Source: Rhizobium sp. RU33A (GTDB taxonomy: Bacteria; Pseudomonadota; Alphaproteobacteria; Rhizobiales; Rhizobiaceae). From it: DNA of 64,000 nucleotides. The translations under genes were made by a program, and so were the position numbers. The notes below the pieces were generated by a model. That model was not told the DNA's origin. It was given only the letters and a program-made list of their open reading frames with translations, and searched no databases. The stretch covers positions 248,001-312,000 of the forward strand of contig NZ_FTMQ01000002.1 of NCBI RefSeq assembly GCF_900156055.1, given 5' to 3'. Positions 27,726-38,746 of this stretch are shown one piece after another; positions within the stretch are counted from its first letter, which is position 1; every line of letters starts with the position of its first letter.

Positions 27726-29321
27726 TCAGCGGTGATCCTCCAGGATCATCGCGGCCGCCTTTTCGGCAATCATCAGGGTAGGGGAACTGGTATTGCCGGA
27801 GGTGATGGTCGGCATGACCGAGGCATCGGCAATGCGCAGGCCCTTCAGTGCGCGTAGCCTCAGGCGCGGGTCCACCACGCTGTCAGGGTCCGCACCCATG
27901 CGGCAGGTGCCTACAGGGTGGAAGATCGTCGTGCCGATATCGCCTGCGGCCTTCTCCAGTTCTGCATCGCTTTCTAGATCAGGTCCGGGACGGTATTCCT
28001 GTGGCTTAAATCGTGCAAAGGCCGGCTGTGCGGCAATCTGGCGGGTGAGCCGGATCGAGCGAACCGCCACGTCGCGGTCGCCCGCTGTTGAGAGGTAGTT
28101 CGGTGCAATTTTCGGCTGGGCGGCGAAGTCCGGTCCCGCGATATGCACCGAACCCCGGCTTTCGGGTCTCAGATTGCACACACTCGCCGTCATTGCCGGG
28201 AAGGGATGAACAGGATCGCCGAACTTGTCCAGCGAGACTGGCTGGACATGGTATTCGAGGTCGGCGGTTTCCTTGTCCGGGCCGGAGCGGGTGAAGATGC
28301 CGAGCTGGCTCGGTGCCATCGACATCGGGCCTGAGCGCCGCAGCACATATTCCAGCCCGATCATGGCCTTGCCGTAGAGGCTGGAGGCGCGCTCGTTGAG
28401 GGTCGGCACGCCGGTCACCTTGAAGACAAGGCGGAGCTGCAGATGGTCCTGCAGGTTTTCGCCGACAGTGGGCACCTCGCGAACAGTTTCGATCCCGGCA
28501 TTCTGCAAGATATCACCGCGACCGATGCCGGAAAGTTCGAGGATTTGCGGCGAGCCGATGGCCCCGGCTGACAGGACCACTTCGCGGCGAGAGGCGAAGC
28601 GCTTCAGCTCACCGTCGTGATGGACTTCTGCGCCGGTGACCCGGTCACCCTCAATCGTCAGCCGCTTCACATGGGCGCGGGTCAGGATCGTCAGGTTCTT
28701 GCGATGCCGGATCGGTTTCAGGAAAGCCTTCGCCGTATTCCAGCGGATACCGGATTTCTGGTTCACCTCGAAGAAGCCGGAGCCCTCGTTGTCGCCGCGA
28801 TTGAAATCATCGGTCTCCGGAATGCCCGCCTGCTTGGCCGCTTCGCGAAACGCTTCCAGCACGTCCCAGCGAAGCCTGGCCTTTTCCACGCGCCATTCGC
28901 CGCCTGAACCATGTTTGTCGTCGGCCCCCCGGTGAAAGTCCTCGGTCTGTTTGAACAGCGGCAGGACGTCATCCCAGCCCCAGCCGTCACAGCCCATCTG
29001 GCGCCACTGGTCGTAGTCGCGGGCCTGGCCGCGCATATAAATCATGCCATTGATCGAGGAGCAGCCACCGAGCACTTTGCCGCGCGGATAGCCGATGGCG
29101 CGGCCGTTCAGCCCAGCCTCTGCTTCCGTCTTGAAGCACCAGTCGGTGCGCGGATTGTTGATGCAGTAGAGATAGCCGACCGGGATATGGATCCAGTGAT
29201 AGTTGTCGCTGCCACCGGCTTCCAGCAGCAGCACCCGCCGCGATGGATCGGCGGAAAGCCGATTGGCCAGCAGGCAGCCGGCAGTGCCGGCGCCGATGAC
29301 GATGTAATCGTAGGTTTCCAT
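27726..29321 (-). CDS. GMC-family FAD dehydrogenase, choline dehydrogenase-like
   Basis: A 531-residue glucose-methanol-choline oxidoreductase. It begins METYDYIVIGAGTAGCLLAN (FAD-binding), followed by GKVLGGCSSINGMIYMRG (GMC signature 1), SAGAIGSPQILELSGIG (signature 2) and the C-terminal HPVGTCRMG...SGNTSSPTLMIAEKAA with catalytic His/Asn. Substrate is an alcohol, choline or otherwise; no betaine aldehyde dehydrogenase is adjacent, so a betA call is not made. The frame extends upstream to 29456, but 29321 has GGGGAGGAG. Confidence 0.86.
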   Translation of the reverse strand: METYDYIVIGAGTAGCLLANRLSADPSRRVLLLEAGGSDNYHWIHIPVGYLYCINNPRTDWCFKTEAEAGLNGRAIGYPRGKVLGGCSSINGMIYMRGQARDYDQWRQMGCDGWGWDDVLPLFKQTEDFHRGADDKHGSGGEWRVEKARLRWDVLEAFREAAKQAGIPETDDFNRGDNEGSGFFEVNQKSGIRWNTAKAFLKPIRHRKNLTILTRAHVKRLTIEGDRVTGAEVHHDGELKRFASRREVVLSAGAIGSPQILELSGIGRGDILQNAGIETVREVPTVGENLQDHLQLRLVFKVTGVPTLNERASSLYGKAMIGLEYVLRRSGPMSMAPSQLGIFTRSGPDKETADLEYHVQPVSLDKFGDPVHPFPAMTASVCNLRPESRGSVHIAGPDFAAQPKIAPNYLSTAGDRDVAVRSIRLTRQIAAQPAFARFKPQEYRPGPDLESDAELEKAAGDIGTTIFHPVGTCRMGADPDSVVDPRLRLRALKGLRIADASVMPTITSGNTSSPTLMIAEKAAAMILEDHR

Positions 29322-29343
29322 GCTCCTCCCCGAGCCGTCAGCC

Positions 29344-31479
29344 TCAACTGTTTCGCAGGCGACCCTCCAGCAGGTCAAGCACGGAGCGGGCGGCGTCCAT
29401 GACATTCGTGCCCGGGCCGAAGACGGCGGAGACGCCGCTTTCGAGCAGGAAGTCATAATCCTGGCGCGGGATGACGCCGCCGACCACGACGATCACGTCG
29501 TTCGCGCCCTTAGCCTTCAGCGCTTCGACCAGCTGCGGCGCGAGCGTCTTGTGGCCGGCGGCGAGCGAGGACATGCCGACGACCTGGACCTTGTTGGCGA
29601 CGGCCAAGTCCGCGGCTTCCTCCGGTGTCTGGAAGAGGGGGCCTGCCACGACATCGAAGCCGATGTCACCGAAGGCGGACGCAATCACCTTGGCGCCACG
29701 ATCATGGCCATCCTGGCCGAGCTTGGCGATCAGGATGCGCGGCTTGGAGGCCGCTTTGCCGTAGTCCTTGAGGCGGGTCGACAGCGTCTCCATTTCCGGA
29801 TCGCCCTCGTAAGCCTTGCCGTAGATGTCATGCACGACTTCGGGCACGGCAACGTGATCGCCGAAGACGACGCGCATGGCGTCCGAAATCTCTCCGACGG
29901 TGGCGCGGGCGCGGGCGGCGTCGACAGCGGCTTCGAGGATGTTGCCCTGGCCGGTTTTGGCGACCTCAGTCAGGCGTGCCAGCGTTTCGCTGACCCGCTT
30001 CGGATCGCGCTGGCGGCGCGTCTGCTCTATCCGCTTGATCTGCGACAGGCGGACAGCTGTGTTGTCGATCTGCAGAATGTCGATCGGTTCCTCGTTTTCG
30101 AGGCGATACTTGTTGACGCCAACGATCACTTCCTCGGCGCGGTCGACGGCGGCCTGGCGACGGGTGGCTGCCTCTTCGATCAAGCGCTTCGGCAGACCGT
30201 CATCGACGGCCTTGGTCATGCCGCCCAAGCGCTCGATCTCCTCGATCAAACCCCAAGCCTTTTCCGCCATGTCGTTGGTCAGGCTCTCGACGTAGTAGGA
30301 GCCAGCGAGTGGATCGACGACCTTGGTCACGCCCGTCTCGTGCTGCAGGATCAGCTGCGTGTTGCGGGCAATGCGGGCAGAGAATTCCGTAGGTAGCGCA
30401 ATCGCTTCGTCGAAGGAATTCGTGTGCAGCGACTGCGTGCCGCCCAGTACCGCGGACATGGCCTCGAAAGCCGTGCGGACGATGTTGTTGTAGGGGTCCT
30501 GTTCGGCCAGCGACACGCCCGAGGTCTGGCAATGGGTGCGCAGCATTAGGGAGGACGCCTTCTTCGGCTCGAACTCCTGCATGATGCGGGTCCAGAGCAG
30601 GCGGGCTGCGCGCAGCTTCGCGGCCTCCATGAAGAAGTTCATGCCGATGGCAAAGAAGAAGGAAAGGCGACCGGCGAATTCATCGACATTCAGCCCCTTG
30701 GCGATGGCGGCGCGGACATATTCGCGACCATCGGCCAACGTGAAGGCCAGCTCCTGCACCAGCGTCGCGCCCGCCTCCTGCATGTGATAGCCGGAGATCG
30801 AGATCGAGTTGAACTTCGGCATCTCCTTCGCCGTGTATTCGATGATGTCGGCGATGATCCGCATCGAGGGTTCGGGCGGGTAGATATAGGTGTTGCGGAC
30901 CATGAACTCCTTGAGGATGTCGTTCTGGATGGTCCCGGACAGCTTGTCGCGCGAGACACCCTGTTCCTCGCCGGTGACGATGAAATTGGCGAGGATCGGG
31001 ATGACGGCGCCATTCATGGTCATCGAAACGGAGATAGCTTCCAGCGGAATGCCGTCGAACAGGATCTTCATGTCCTCGACACTGTCGATCGCCACACCCG
31101 CCTTGCCGACATCACCCTCGACGCGCGGATGATCCGAGTCGTAACCGCGATGGGTGGCGAGGTCGAAGGCGACCGAGACGCCCTGCTGACCGGCGAGAAG
31201 CGCCTTGCGGTAGAAGGCATTGCTCTCTTCCGCCGTCGAGAAGCCTGCATATTGCCGGATCGTCCAGGGCCGTCCGGCATACATGGTGGCGCGCGGTCCT
31301 CGGGTGAAGGGGGCAAAACCCGGCAGGCTGTCGAGATGGTCGATGCCGGTGATGTCCTCTGCCGTATAAAGCGGCTTCACCGGAATGCCCTCGGGCGTGT
31401 TCCAGACGAGGCTATCCGCCGGACGCTTCAGTTCCTTCTCGGCAAGCGTCTGCCAGTCGGCGATGGTTTTCTTGGTCAT
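29344..31479 (-). CDS. mcm: Methylmalonyl-CoA mutase
   Basis: B12-dependent rearrangement of methylmalonyl-CoA to succinyl-CoA, the last step of propionyl-CoA assimilation. The single 711-residue chain has the substrate barrel (residues ~20-560; [32 protein letters not shown]) and a C-terminal cobalamin domain with the DxHxxG motif in [12 protein letters not shown] single full-length chain is usual in rhizobia (bhbA). It follows pccA on the same strand, but a 109-bp mosaic repeat separates them. Confidence 0.96.
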   Translation of the reverse strand: MTKKTIADWQTLAEKELKRPADSLVWNTPEGIPVKPLYTAEDITGIDHLDSLPGFAPFTRGPRATMYAGRPWTIRQYAGFSTAEESNAFYRKALLAGQQGVSVAFDLATHRGYDSDHPRVEGDVGKAGVAIDSVEDMKILFDGIPLEAISVSMTMNGAVIPILANFIVTGEEQGVSRDKLSGTIQNDILKEFMVRNTYIYPPEPSMRIIADIIEYTAKEMPKFNSISISGYHMQEAGATLVQELAFTLADGREYVRAAIAKGLNVDEFAGRLSFFFAIGMNFFMEAAKLRAARLLWTRIMQEFEPKKASSLMLRTHCQTSGVSLAEQDPYNNIVRTAFEAMSAVLGGTQSLHTNSFDEAIALPTEFSARIARNTQLILQHETGVTKVVDPLAGSYYVESLTNDMAEKAWGLIEEIERLGGMTKAVDDGLPKRLIEEAATRRQAAVDRAEEVIVGVNKYRLENEEPIDILQIDNTAVRLSQIKRIEQTRRQRDPKRVSETLARLTEVAKTGQGNILEAAVDAARARATVGEISDAMRVVFGDHVAVPEVVHDIYGKAYEGDPEMETLSTRLKDYGKAASKPRILIAKLGQDGHDRGAKVIASAFGDIGFDVVAGPLFQTPEEAADLAVANKVQVVGMSSLAAGHKTLAPQLVEALKAKGANDVIVVVGGVIPRQDYDFLLESGVSAVFGPGTNVMDAARSVLDLLEGRLRNS

Positions 31480-31535
31480 CCGGTTTTCTCCCTGCTCCGC
31501 ACGGACTGCGGGCCGACGACTAGTGTTCCTGTTTG

Positions 31536-31644
31536 CCCCTCACCCTGCCCTCTCCCCGCAAGCGGGGAGAGGGAGGAGCAAGCGGTGCCATCTCAGCCTT
31601 CTCCCCGTTTACGGGGAGAAGGTGCCGGCAGGCGGATGAGGGGC
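31536..31644. repeat. Mosaic palindromic repeat (RIME-like), copy 2
   Basis: Inverted relative to the copy at 24109-24237. The shared parts are the end GCCCCTCACCCT, the hairpin CTCTCCCCGCAAGCGGGGAGAG, a second hairpin CTTCTCCCCG/CGGGGAGAAG, GTGCCGGC and GGCGGATGAGGGGC. It occupies most of the mcm-pccA intergenic region and is non-coding. Confidence 0.8.
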
Positions 31645-31664
31645 AGTCTCCTGAGGGGAGATGG

Positions 31665-33674
<2,010 letters not shown>

Positions 33675-33742
33675 TTATCTTCTCTCCCTGCCGTTTATCA
33701 TCCGGACACAGCCGCCAGACGCTCAAGCGCCATATCTGCCGG

Positions 33743-34156
33743 CTATTCCTGCACCTTCTTCTTCAAGCCCTTCGCCACGCTCTGCTCGTTCTTCACGTCG
33801 CCGAAGGCTTCCGGAAAGTTCTTCCGGGCCAGCTGCTCGTTGATCTTCAGCTTGGCGAAATAGGATTGCGGATCAAAGCCGCGTTCGGCGGCGATCACTT
33901 CGCGGCCGAAGAGGCGGCAAAGGCGTTCGCCGTCGAGATTGCCGCGCTCGAAGGGTTCGGTGCCGAAAAACTGCCAGAGCGCCTGCATGAAGCCGAGGTC
34001 GGCGAGTGCCACCGTCTGGTCCATGGTGCGGTGGCGCGGCCAGTTGGTGACGGGCGTGACCTTCGGGTTTGGCCGGCGGATCGTGTATTGCCATTGCGTT
34101 CCGGGCAAACCGAGCGGAAAGCCCTGATGTTTCGGCATGAGCGGATCTTTTGCCAT
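33743..34156 (-). CDS. Protein of unknown function, tandem paralogue B
   Basis: A 137-residue soluble protein I do not recognise. It is clearly homologous to its neighbour at 34161-34538: both share GFP-G-PGT, TIRR-N, ALW-FG-EPF-RGNLD, LFGREV, FDPQSY, INE and ARK-FPE-F-DV. This copy has an extra basic tail (KNEQSVAKGLKKKVQE). The start at 34156 is placed by alignment to the paralogue; the frame opens far upstream through that gene. It lies between pccA and the GST gene, in a propionyl-CoA cluster. No membrane segment or signal peptide. Confidence 0.7.
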   Translation of the reverse strand: MAKDPLMPKHQGFPLGLPGTQWQYTIRRPNPKVTPVTNWPRHRTMDQTVALADLGFMQALWQFFGTEPFERGNLDGERLCRLFGREVIAAERGFDPQSYFAKLKINEQLARKNFPEAFGDVKNEQSVAKGLKKKVQE

Positions 34157-34160
34157 TGCC

Positions 34161-34538
34161 TTAAACCTCGAACACGTCTTCGAAGGATTCAGGGAAGCTC
34201 TTGCGGGCGACGCGCTCGTTGATGACAAGCATTTCGTCGTAGGACTGAGGGTCGAAGTCCCTGTTGACGGCCACGACCTCGCGACCAAACAAAAGGCTGA
34301 GGCGGGCAGCATCGAGATTGCCGCGGACGAATGGTTCTGCCCCGAACTGGTGCCAGAGCGCATGCAGAAAGGCGGCGTCGATCCGGTGCTCCTTGGTGCC
34401 CGGCCGCGCCTTTCGCGGCAGGGTCTTGATCGGGGTGACACCCTTGTCATTGGCGCGGCGAATGGTGAACTGCACACCGGTTCCCGGCATACCGGATGGA
34501 AAACCGCGATGTTTGATCATGTCGGGCGCTTTGCTCAT
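34161..34538 (-). CDS. Protein of unknown function, tandem paralogue A
   Basis: A 125-residue soluble protein of unknown role, paralogous to the product of 33743-34156; the genes are four bases apart, which points to tandem duplication with both copies kept. It starts MSKAPDMIKHRGFPSG behind a GAGGAGAC ribosome site. Conserved charged and aromatic blocks (ALWHQFGAEPFVRGNLD, LFGREVVAV, FDPQSYDEM) suggest a folded domain. It follows the YghU-type GST gene by ten bases and is probably co-transcribed with it. Confidence 0.72.
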   Translation of the reverse strand: MSKAPDMIKHRGFPSGMPGTGVQFTIRRANDKGVTPIKTLPRKARPGTKEHRIDAAFLHALWHQFGAEPFVRGNLDAARLSLLFGREVVAVNRDFDPQSYDEMLVINERVARKSFPESFEDVFEV

Positions 34539-34548
34539 GGTCTCCTCC

Positions 34549-35463
34549 TCACGCCTGACCGGCCAGTTTGTCCTGCGTATTCGTCAAGAAGTCGGAGGCA
34601 TCGTGGCGTTCATGCAGCTGTTCGGAGAGCGGGCCATTGGTCTTGTTGACGATCGCGCCGCGCTTCACACCCGGGCGGGCTGCAAGCTGCTTCGTCCAGC
34701 GCTGGACATGTTCGTATTCGTCGACTGAGAGGAAGGTGCCGGCATCGTCATAGGCGCCGTGCAGAGCGAGACGTCCATACCAGGGCCAGATCGCCATATC
34801 GGCGATCGTGTAATCCTTGCCTGCCATGAACTCGTTGTCGGCGAGATGGCGGTTCAGCACATCCATCTGGCGCTTTACTTCCATGGCGTAGCGGTCGATG
34901 GCATATTGGATCTTCATCGGCGCATAGGTGTAGAAATGGCCGAAGCCGCCGCCGAGGAAGGGGGCGGAGCCCATCTGCCAGAACAGCCAGTTCAGCGTTT
35001 CTGCGCGCGCGCGGGTCTCGGTCGGCAGGAAGGCGCCGAATTTCTCAGCGAGATAGGTCATGATCGAGGCGGACTCGAACAGTCGGATCGGCTCTCCGCC
35101 ATCGACAGGCGCATGGTCCATCAAGGCCGGGATCTTGGAATTCGGGTTGACCTCGACAAAGCCGGAGGAAAACTGGTCGCCTTGGCCGATATTGATCAGC
35201 CAGGCATCGTATTCAGCACCATCATGGCCTGCCGCCAGCAGTTCCTCGAGCAGGATCGTCACCTTCTGGCCGTTCGGCGTGCCGAGCGAATAGAGCTGCA
35301 GCGGATGCTTGCCGACCGGGCGTTCCTTCTCATGCGTCGCACCTGAGATCGGACGGTTGATATTGGCAAAGGCGCCGCCATTGCCAGCTTCCCAGGTCCA
35401 GACCTTCGGCGGCACGTAGCCGGCAGGCAGGTTCTTCTCTGGCGGGAATTTTGTCTCGGTCAT
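34549..35463 (-). CDS. yghU: YghU-type glutathione S-transferase / disulfide oxidoreductase
   Basis: A 304-residue member of the YghU subgroup, larger than ordinary GSTs. It has the family N-terminal extension (FPPEKNLPAGYVPPKVW...NRPISGATHEK), the thioredoxin-like domain with SLGTPNGQKVTILLEEL, NPNSKIPAL and ESASIMTYLAEKFG, and the all-helical C-domain with FLGGGFGHFY. E. coli YghU reduces disulfides with two glutathiones. It lies between pccB and the tandem unknown genes; a direct part in propionate use is not established. Confidence 0.88.
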   Translation of the reverse strand: MTETKFPPEKNLPAGYVPPKVWTWEAGNGGAFANINRPISGATHEKERPVGKHPLQLYSLGTPNGQKVTILLEELLAAGHDGAEYDAWLINIGQGDQFSSGFVEVNPNSKIPALMDHAPVDGGEPIRLFESASIMTYLAEKFGAFLPTETRARAETLNWLFWQMGSAPFLGGGFGHFYTYAPMKIQYAIDRYAMEVKRQMDVLNRHLADNEFMAGKDYTIADMAIWPWYGRLALHGAYDDAGTFLSVDEYEHVQRWTKQLAARPGVKRGAIVNKTNGPLSEQLHERHDASDFLTNTQDKLAGQA

Positions 35464-35567
35464 GAAATCGGATCCTTTCTCGGTGATGCGCCTCGGGCGC
35501 GCCGAGAGGTATATAGGCCTTCCGTGTCGTGCTTGCCCACTCTCAATTCGCTGTTACAACGGGCCTC

Positions 35568-37100
35568 TCACAACGGGATCGTGTCGTGCTTCTTCCAATG
35601 CGTGCCGACCTGCTTGTTCCTGAGGCTCGCGAAAGCCTTGGCAATCCTGCGACGCGAGGAATGCGGCATGATCACCTCATCGATGAAGCCGCGTTCGGCT
35701 GCCTTGAAGGGGTTGGCGAAATTGACTTCGTATTCCTTGGTCCGCGCCGCGATCTTCTCGGCGTCACCGAGTTCCGAGCGGTACAGGATCTCCGTTGCAC
35801 CCTTCGCCCCCATCACGGCGATTTCGGCGGTCGGCCAGGCATAGTTGATATCGGCGCCGATATGCTTTGAGGCCATGACGTCATAGGCGCCGCCATAGGC
35901 CTTGCGGGTGATGAGGGTCACCATCGGCACGGTCGCCTGGCTGTAAGCGAAGAGCAGCTTGGCGCCATGCTTGATGACGCCGCCATATTCCTGGGCGGTG
36001 CCGGGCAGGAAGCCGGGCACGTCGACCAGCGTCAGGATCGGGATCGAGAAGGCATCGCAGAAGCGGACGAAGCGGGCGGCCTTGCGCGATGAATCGATGT
36101 CAAGGCAGCCGGCCAGCACCATGGGCTGGTTGGCGACGACGCCGACCGTCTGGCCTTCCATGCGGATAAAGCCGGTGATGATGTTCTTCGCAAAGGCCTC
36201 CTGGATCTCGAAGAAATCGCCTTCGTCGGCCAGCGCGTAGATCAGCTCCTTCATGTCGTAGGGCTTGTTCGAGCTATCCGGGATCAGCGTGTCCAGCCGC
36301 ATTTCGATCCGGGCCGGATCGTCATGGAAGGGGCGAACGGGGGGCTTTTCGCGGTTGTTCAGGGGCAGGAAGTCGAAGAGCAGGCGGACCTGTTCCAGCG
36401 CCTCCACGTCGTTTTCATAGGCACCATCAGCAACGGAGGATTTTTTGGTATGGGTAGACGCGCCGCCCAGTTCTTCCGCCGTGACGATTTCGTTGGTCAC
36501 CGTCTTCACCACATCGGGGCCGGTGACGAACATGTAGGAGCTATCACGCACCATGAAGATGAAGTCGGTCATGGCGGGCGAATAGACGGCGCCGCCGGCG
36601 CAGGGACCCATGATCACGGAGATCTGCGGAATGACGCCCGAGGCATCGACATTGCGCTTGAAGACATCGGCATAACCGGCAAGCGAGGCGACCCCTTCCT
36701 GGATGCGGGCGCCGCCGGAATCGTTGAGGCCGATCACGGGTGCGCCCACCTTCATCGCCATGTCCATGATCTTGCAGATCTTCTGGGCATGGGTTTCCGA
36801 CAGCGAGCCGCCGAGCACGGTGAAATCCTGGGAGAAGACATAGACCTGGCGGCCATTGATCGTGCCCCAGCCGGTGACGACGCCATCGCCCGGCACCTTC
36901 TGTTCGGCCATGCCGAAATCCACGCAACGGTGCGTGACATACATGTCGTATTCTTCGAACGAGCCTTCGTCGAGCAGGACTTCCACGCGCTCGCGGGCGG
37001 TCAGCTTGCCTTTGCCGTGCTGGGCGGCAATGCGCTTTTCGCCGCCGCCGAGGCGGGCCTCGTCGCGGCGGGTTTCGAGCTGGTCCAGGATCGTCAGCAT
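35568..37100 (-). CDS. pccB: Propionyl-CoA carboxylase, carboxyltransferase beta subunit
   Basis: Transfers the carboxyl group from biotin to propionyl-CoA. The 510-residue crotonase-fold protein has the two oxyanion-hole glycine regions ([29 protein letters not shown]; later [15 protein letters not shown] and [11 protein letters not shown]). Start [16 protein letters not shown] at 37100 has a GGGAGGACAT site; an upstream extension to 37211 is not homologous. It diverges from the ScfR/PccR-type regulator, with TTTGCAAA-type repeats in between. Confidence 0.95.
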   Translation of the reverse strand: MLTILDQLETRRDEARLGGGEKRIAAQHGKGKLTARERVEVLLDEGSFEEYDMYVTHRCVDFGMAEQKVPGDGVVTGWGTINGRQVYVFSQDFTVLGGSLSETHAQKICKIMDMAMKVGAPVIGLNDSGGARIQEGVASLAGYADVFKRNVDASGVIPQISVIMGPCAGGAVYSPAMTDFIFMVRDSSYMFVTGPDVVKTVTNEIVTAEELGGASTHTKKSSVADGAYENDVEALEQVRLLFDFLPLNNREKPPVRPFHDDPARIEMRLDTLIPDSSNKPYDMKELIYALADEGDFFEIQEAFAKNIITGFIRMEGQTVGVVANQPMVLAGCLDIDSSRKAARFVRFCDAFSIPILTLVDVPGFLPGTAQEYGGVIKHGAKLLFAYSQATVPMVTLITRKAYGGAYDVMASKHIGADINYAWPTAEIAVMGAKGATEILYRSELGDAEKIAARTKEYEVNFANPFKAAERGFIDEVIMPHSSRRRIAKAFASLRNKQVGTHWKKHDTIPL

Positions 37101-37204
37101 ATGTCCTCCCGAATGGTCTTTTGGCTTCAGAGCCTTGATGTGACACCTATTCCACTGTGCCGCAGAAGAAAACGGTTGAACAGGTGCATCTGTGGATTTA
37201 TGAA

Positions 37205-37234
37205 TTTGCAAAGTGAAAATTGCGAATTTGCGAA
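37205..37234. promoter_or_regulatory. TTTGCAAA-type repeats, candidate PccR binding region
   Basis: TTTGCAAA (37205-37212), ATTGCGAA (37219-37226) and TTTGCGAA (37227-37234) lie in the pccB/regulator intergenic region; the last abuts the regulator's ATG. Rhodobacter PccR is described as binding a pair of TTTGCAAA units with a 4-bp spacer; the spacing here is 6 and 0 bases, so it is not an exact match. Binding here would couple autoregulation to pccB control. Confidence 0.5.
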
Positions 37235-38644
37235 ATGGCCATCGGGAAACTCTTCATCGGCCGCAAGGTCCGCGACATCCGCCAGGCGAACGGGGCCACC
37301 CAGGCGCAGTTTGCCGATATGGTCGGCATTTCCACCAGCTATCTCAACCAGATCGAAAACAACCAGCGCCCGGTCTCGGCCTCGGTGCTGCTGTCGCTGG
37401 CGGAAAAATTCGGCATCGATATCACCGAGTTGTCCTCCGGCCAGAACGACCGCCTGCTCTCGGCGCTGACGGAGGCGCTCTCTGATCCGCTGTTCGAGAC
37501 CTATTCGCCGAGCCTGCAGGAGCTGAAGCTCGTCACCCAGAATGCGCCCGGTTTTGCCCATGCGCTGATTGCTGCGCACCAGGCATACAGGCGCGGCAAC
37601 GAGCAGCTGGCGAGCCTCGACGACCGGCTGGGGGCGGCGCCCAGCCAGGAGGTGACGCCTTATGACGAGGTGCGCGACTTCTTCCATTTCGTCGACAATT
37701 ACATCCACGATCTCGACCTTGCCGCCGAGCAACTGGCGACAGAGCTGAAGCTCGGGGAGGGGGAGAATTACGCAGCCCTTTCAGGCCATCTCGAAGCGCG
37801 GCATGGCGTTCGCGTGGTGCGTGGCGAGGCGGGCGACGAGGCGATCCGCCGGTTCGATCCGGTGGGGCGGATCCTGACCGTCAGCCGCTATGCCTCGGCC
37901 CCCACCCGCGATTTCCAGATTGCCATCCAGATCGCCCAGCTCACCGCTGCCACGAAGATCGATCAGGTGCTGAAACAGGCGAATTTCCGCAGCGAAGAGG
38001 CGGTCGAGATCTGTCGCATGGGACTGCACAACTATTTCGCCGGCGCGCTGATCTTGCCCTACCGCAGCTTCCTCACCGCCGCGCGGGATCTCCGCCACGA
38101 CATCGAACTGCTCGCCGCCCGTTTCGAGGCCTCGCTCGAACAGGTCTGCCACCGTCTCTCGACGCTGCAGCGGCCGGGCCTCAAGGGCGTGCCGATCTTC
38201 TTTGCCCGCATCGACCGGGCCGGCAACATCACCAAGCGGCACAGTGCGGCGCGCCTGCAATTCGCCCGCTTCGGGGCGGCCTGTCCGCTGTGGAATGCGC
38301 ATCAGGCCTTCGAAACGCCGGGCCGGATCATCCGCCAGACGGCGGAGACGCCCGATGGCGTGCGTTATCTCTGCATCGCGACGCAAGTCTCAAAAGGCTC
38401 CGCCGGCTTCCGCGCCGCCAATCCGCGCTATGCGCTCGCGCTCGGCTGCGAGATCTCCTATGCCGGCGCCTTCGTCTATGCCGACGACCTCGACCTCTCC
38501 AATCGCGGCGCCTTCGACCCCATCGGCATCTCCTGCCGCATCTGCGAGCGCGTCAAATGCACCAGCCGCGCCGTGCCACCGCTGAAGCGGAAGCTAGTGG
38601 TGGATCACCGGGTGAGGAACCCCATGCCGTATGAGATTGAGTGA
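37235..38644 (+). CDS. Short-chain fatty acyl-CoA regulator (ScfR/PccR type)
   Basis: A 469-residue regulator with an N-terminal XRE helix-turn-helix (residues ~6-62; [26 protein letters not shown]), a central IrrE-like region ([10 protein letters not shown]..., with no intact HExxH) and a C-terminal domain with cysteines in [12 protein letters not shown]. This matches the ScfR family, in which PccR of Rhodobacter controls propionyl-CoA carboxylase. Its position divergent from pccB supports this. The ATG at 37235 has no ribosome site, and a TTG at 37220 is an alternative; a leaderless mRNA is possible. Confidence 0.85.
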   Translation: MAIGKLFIGRKVRDIRQANGATQAQFADMVGISTSYLNQIENNQRPVSASVLLSLAEKFGIDITELSSGQNDRLLSALTEALSDPLFETYSPSLQELKLVTQNAPGFAHALIAAHQAYRRGNEQLASLDDRLGAAPSQEVTPYDEVRDFFHFVDNYIHDLDLAAEQLATELKLGEGENYAALSGHLEARHGVRVVRGEAGDEAIRRFDPVGRILTVSRYASAPTRDFQIAIQIAQLTAATKIDQVLKQANFRSEEAVEICRMGLHNYFAGALILPYRSFLTAARDLRHDIELLAARFEASLEQVCHRLSTLQRPGLKGVPIFFARIDRAGNITKRHSAARLQFARFGAACPLWNAHQAFETPGRIIRQTAETPDGVRYLCIATQVSKGSAGFRAANPRYALALGCEISYAGAFVYADDLDLSNRGAFDPIGISCRICERVKCTSRAVPPLKRKLVVDHRVRNPMPYEIE

Positions 38645-38746
38645 GGGGTATAGCTGATGCGGAAAACGGGGTGCGGGCATTCATGCTTCGGAAGATGAAC
38701 CGCCCATATTGTTCAGATCTGGTCCCGCTCATCCGGCAGGCCGGCG

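Noticed and set aside
33743-34477. 244-codon frame suggesting a fusion of the two unknown paralogues
   Set aside because: The upstream half is the wrong frame of the neighbouring paralogue; aligned starts place two separate genes.
37220-37234. TTG at 37220 as start of the ScfR/PccR regulator
   Set aside because: It adds only five residues without similarity and lies within the operator repeats; kept only as an alternative because the ATG also lacks a ribosome site.
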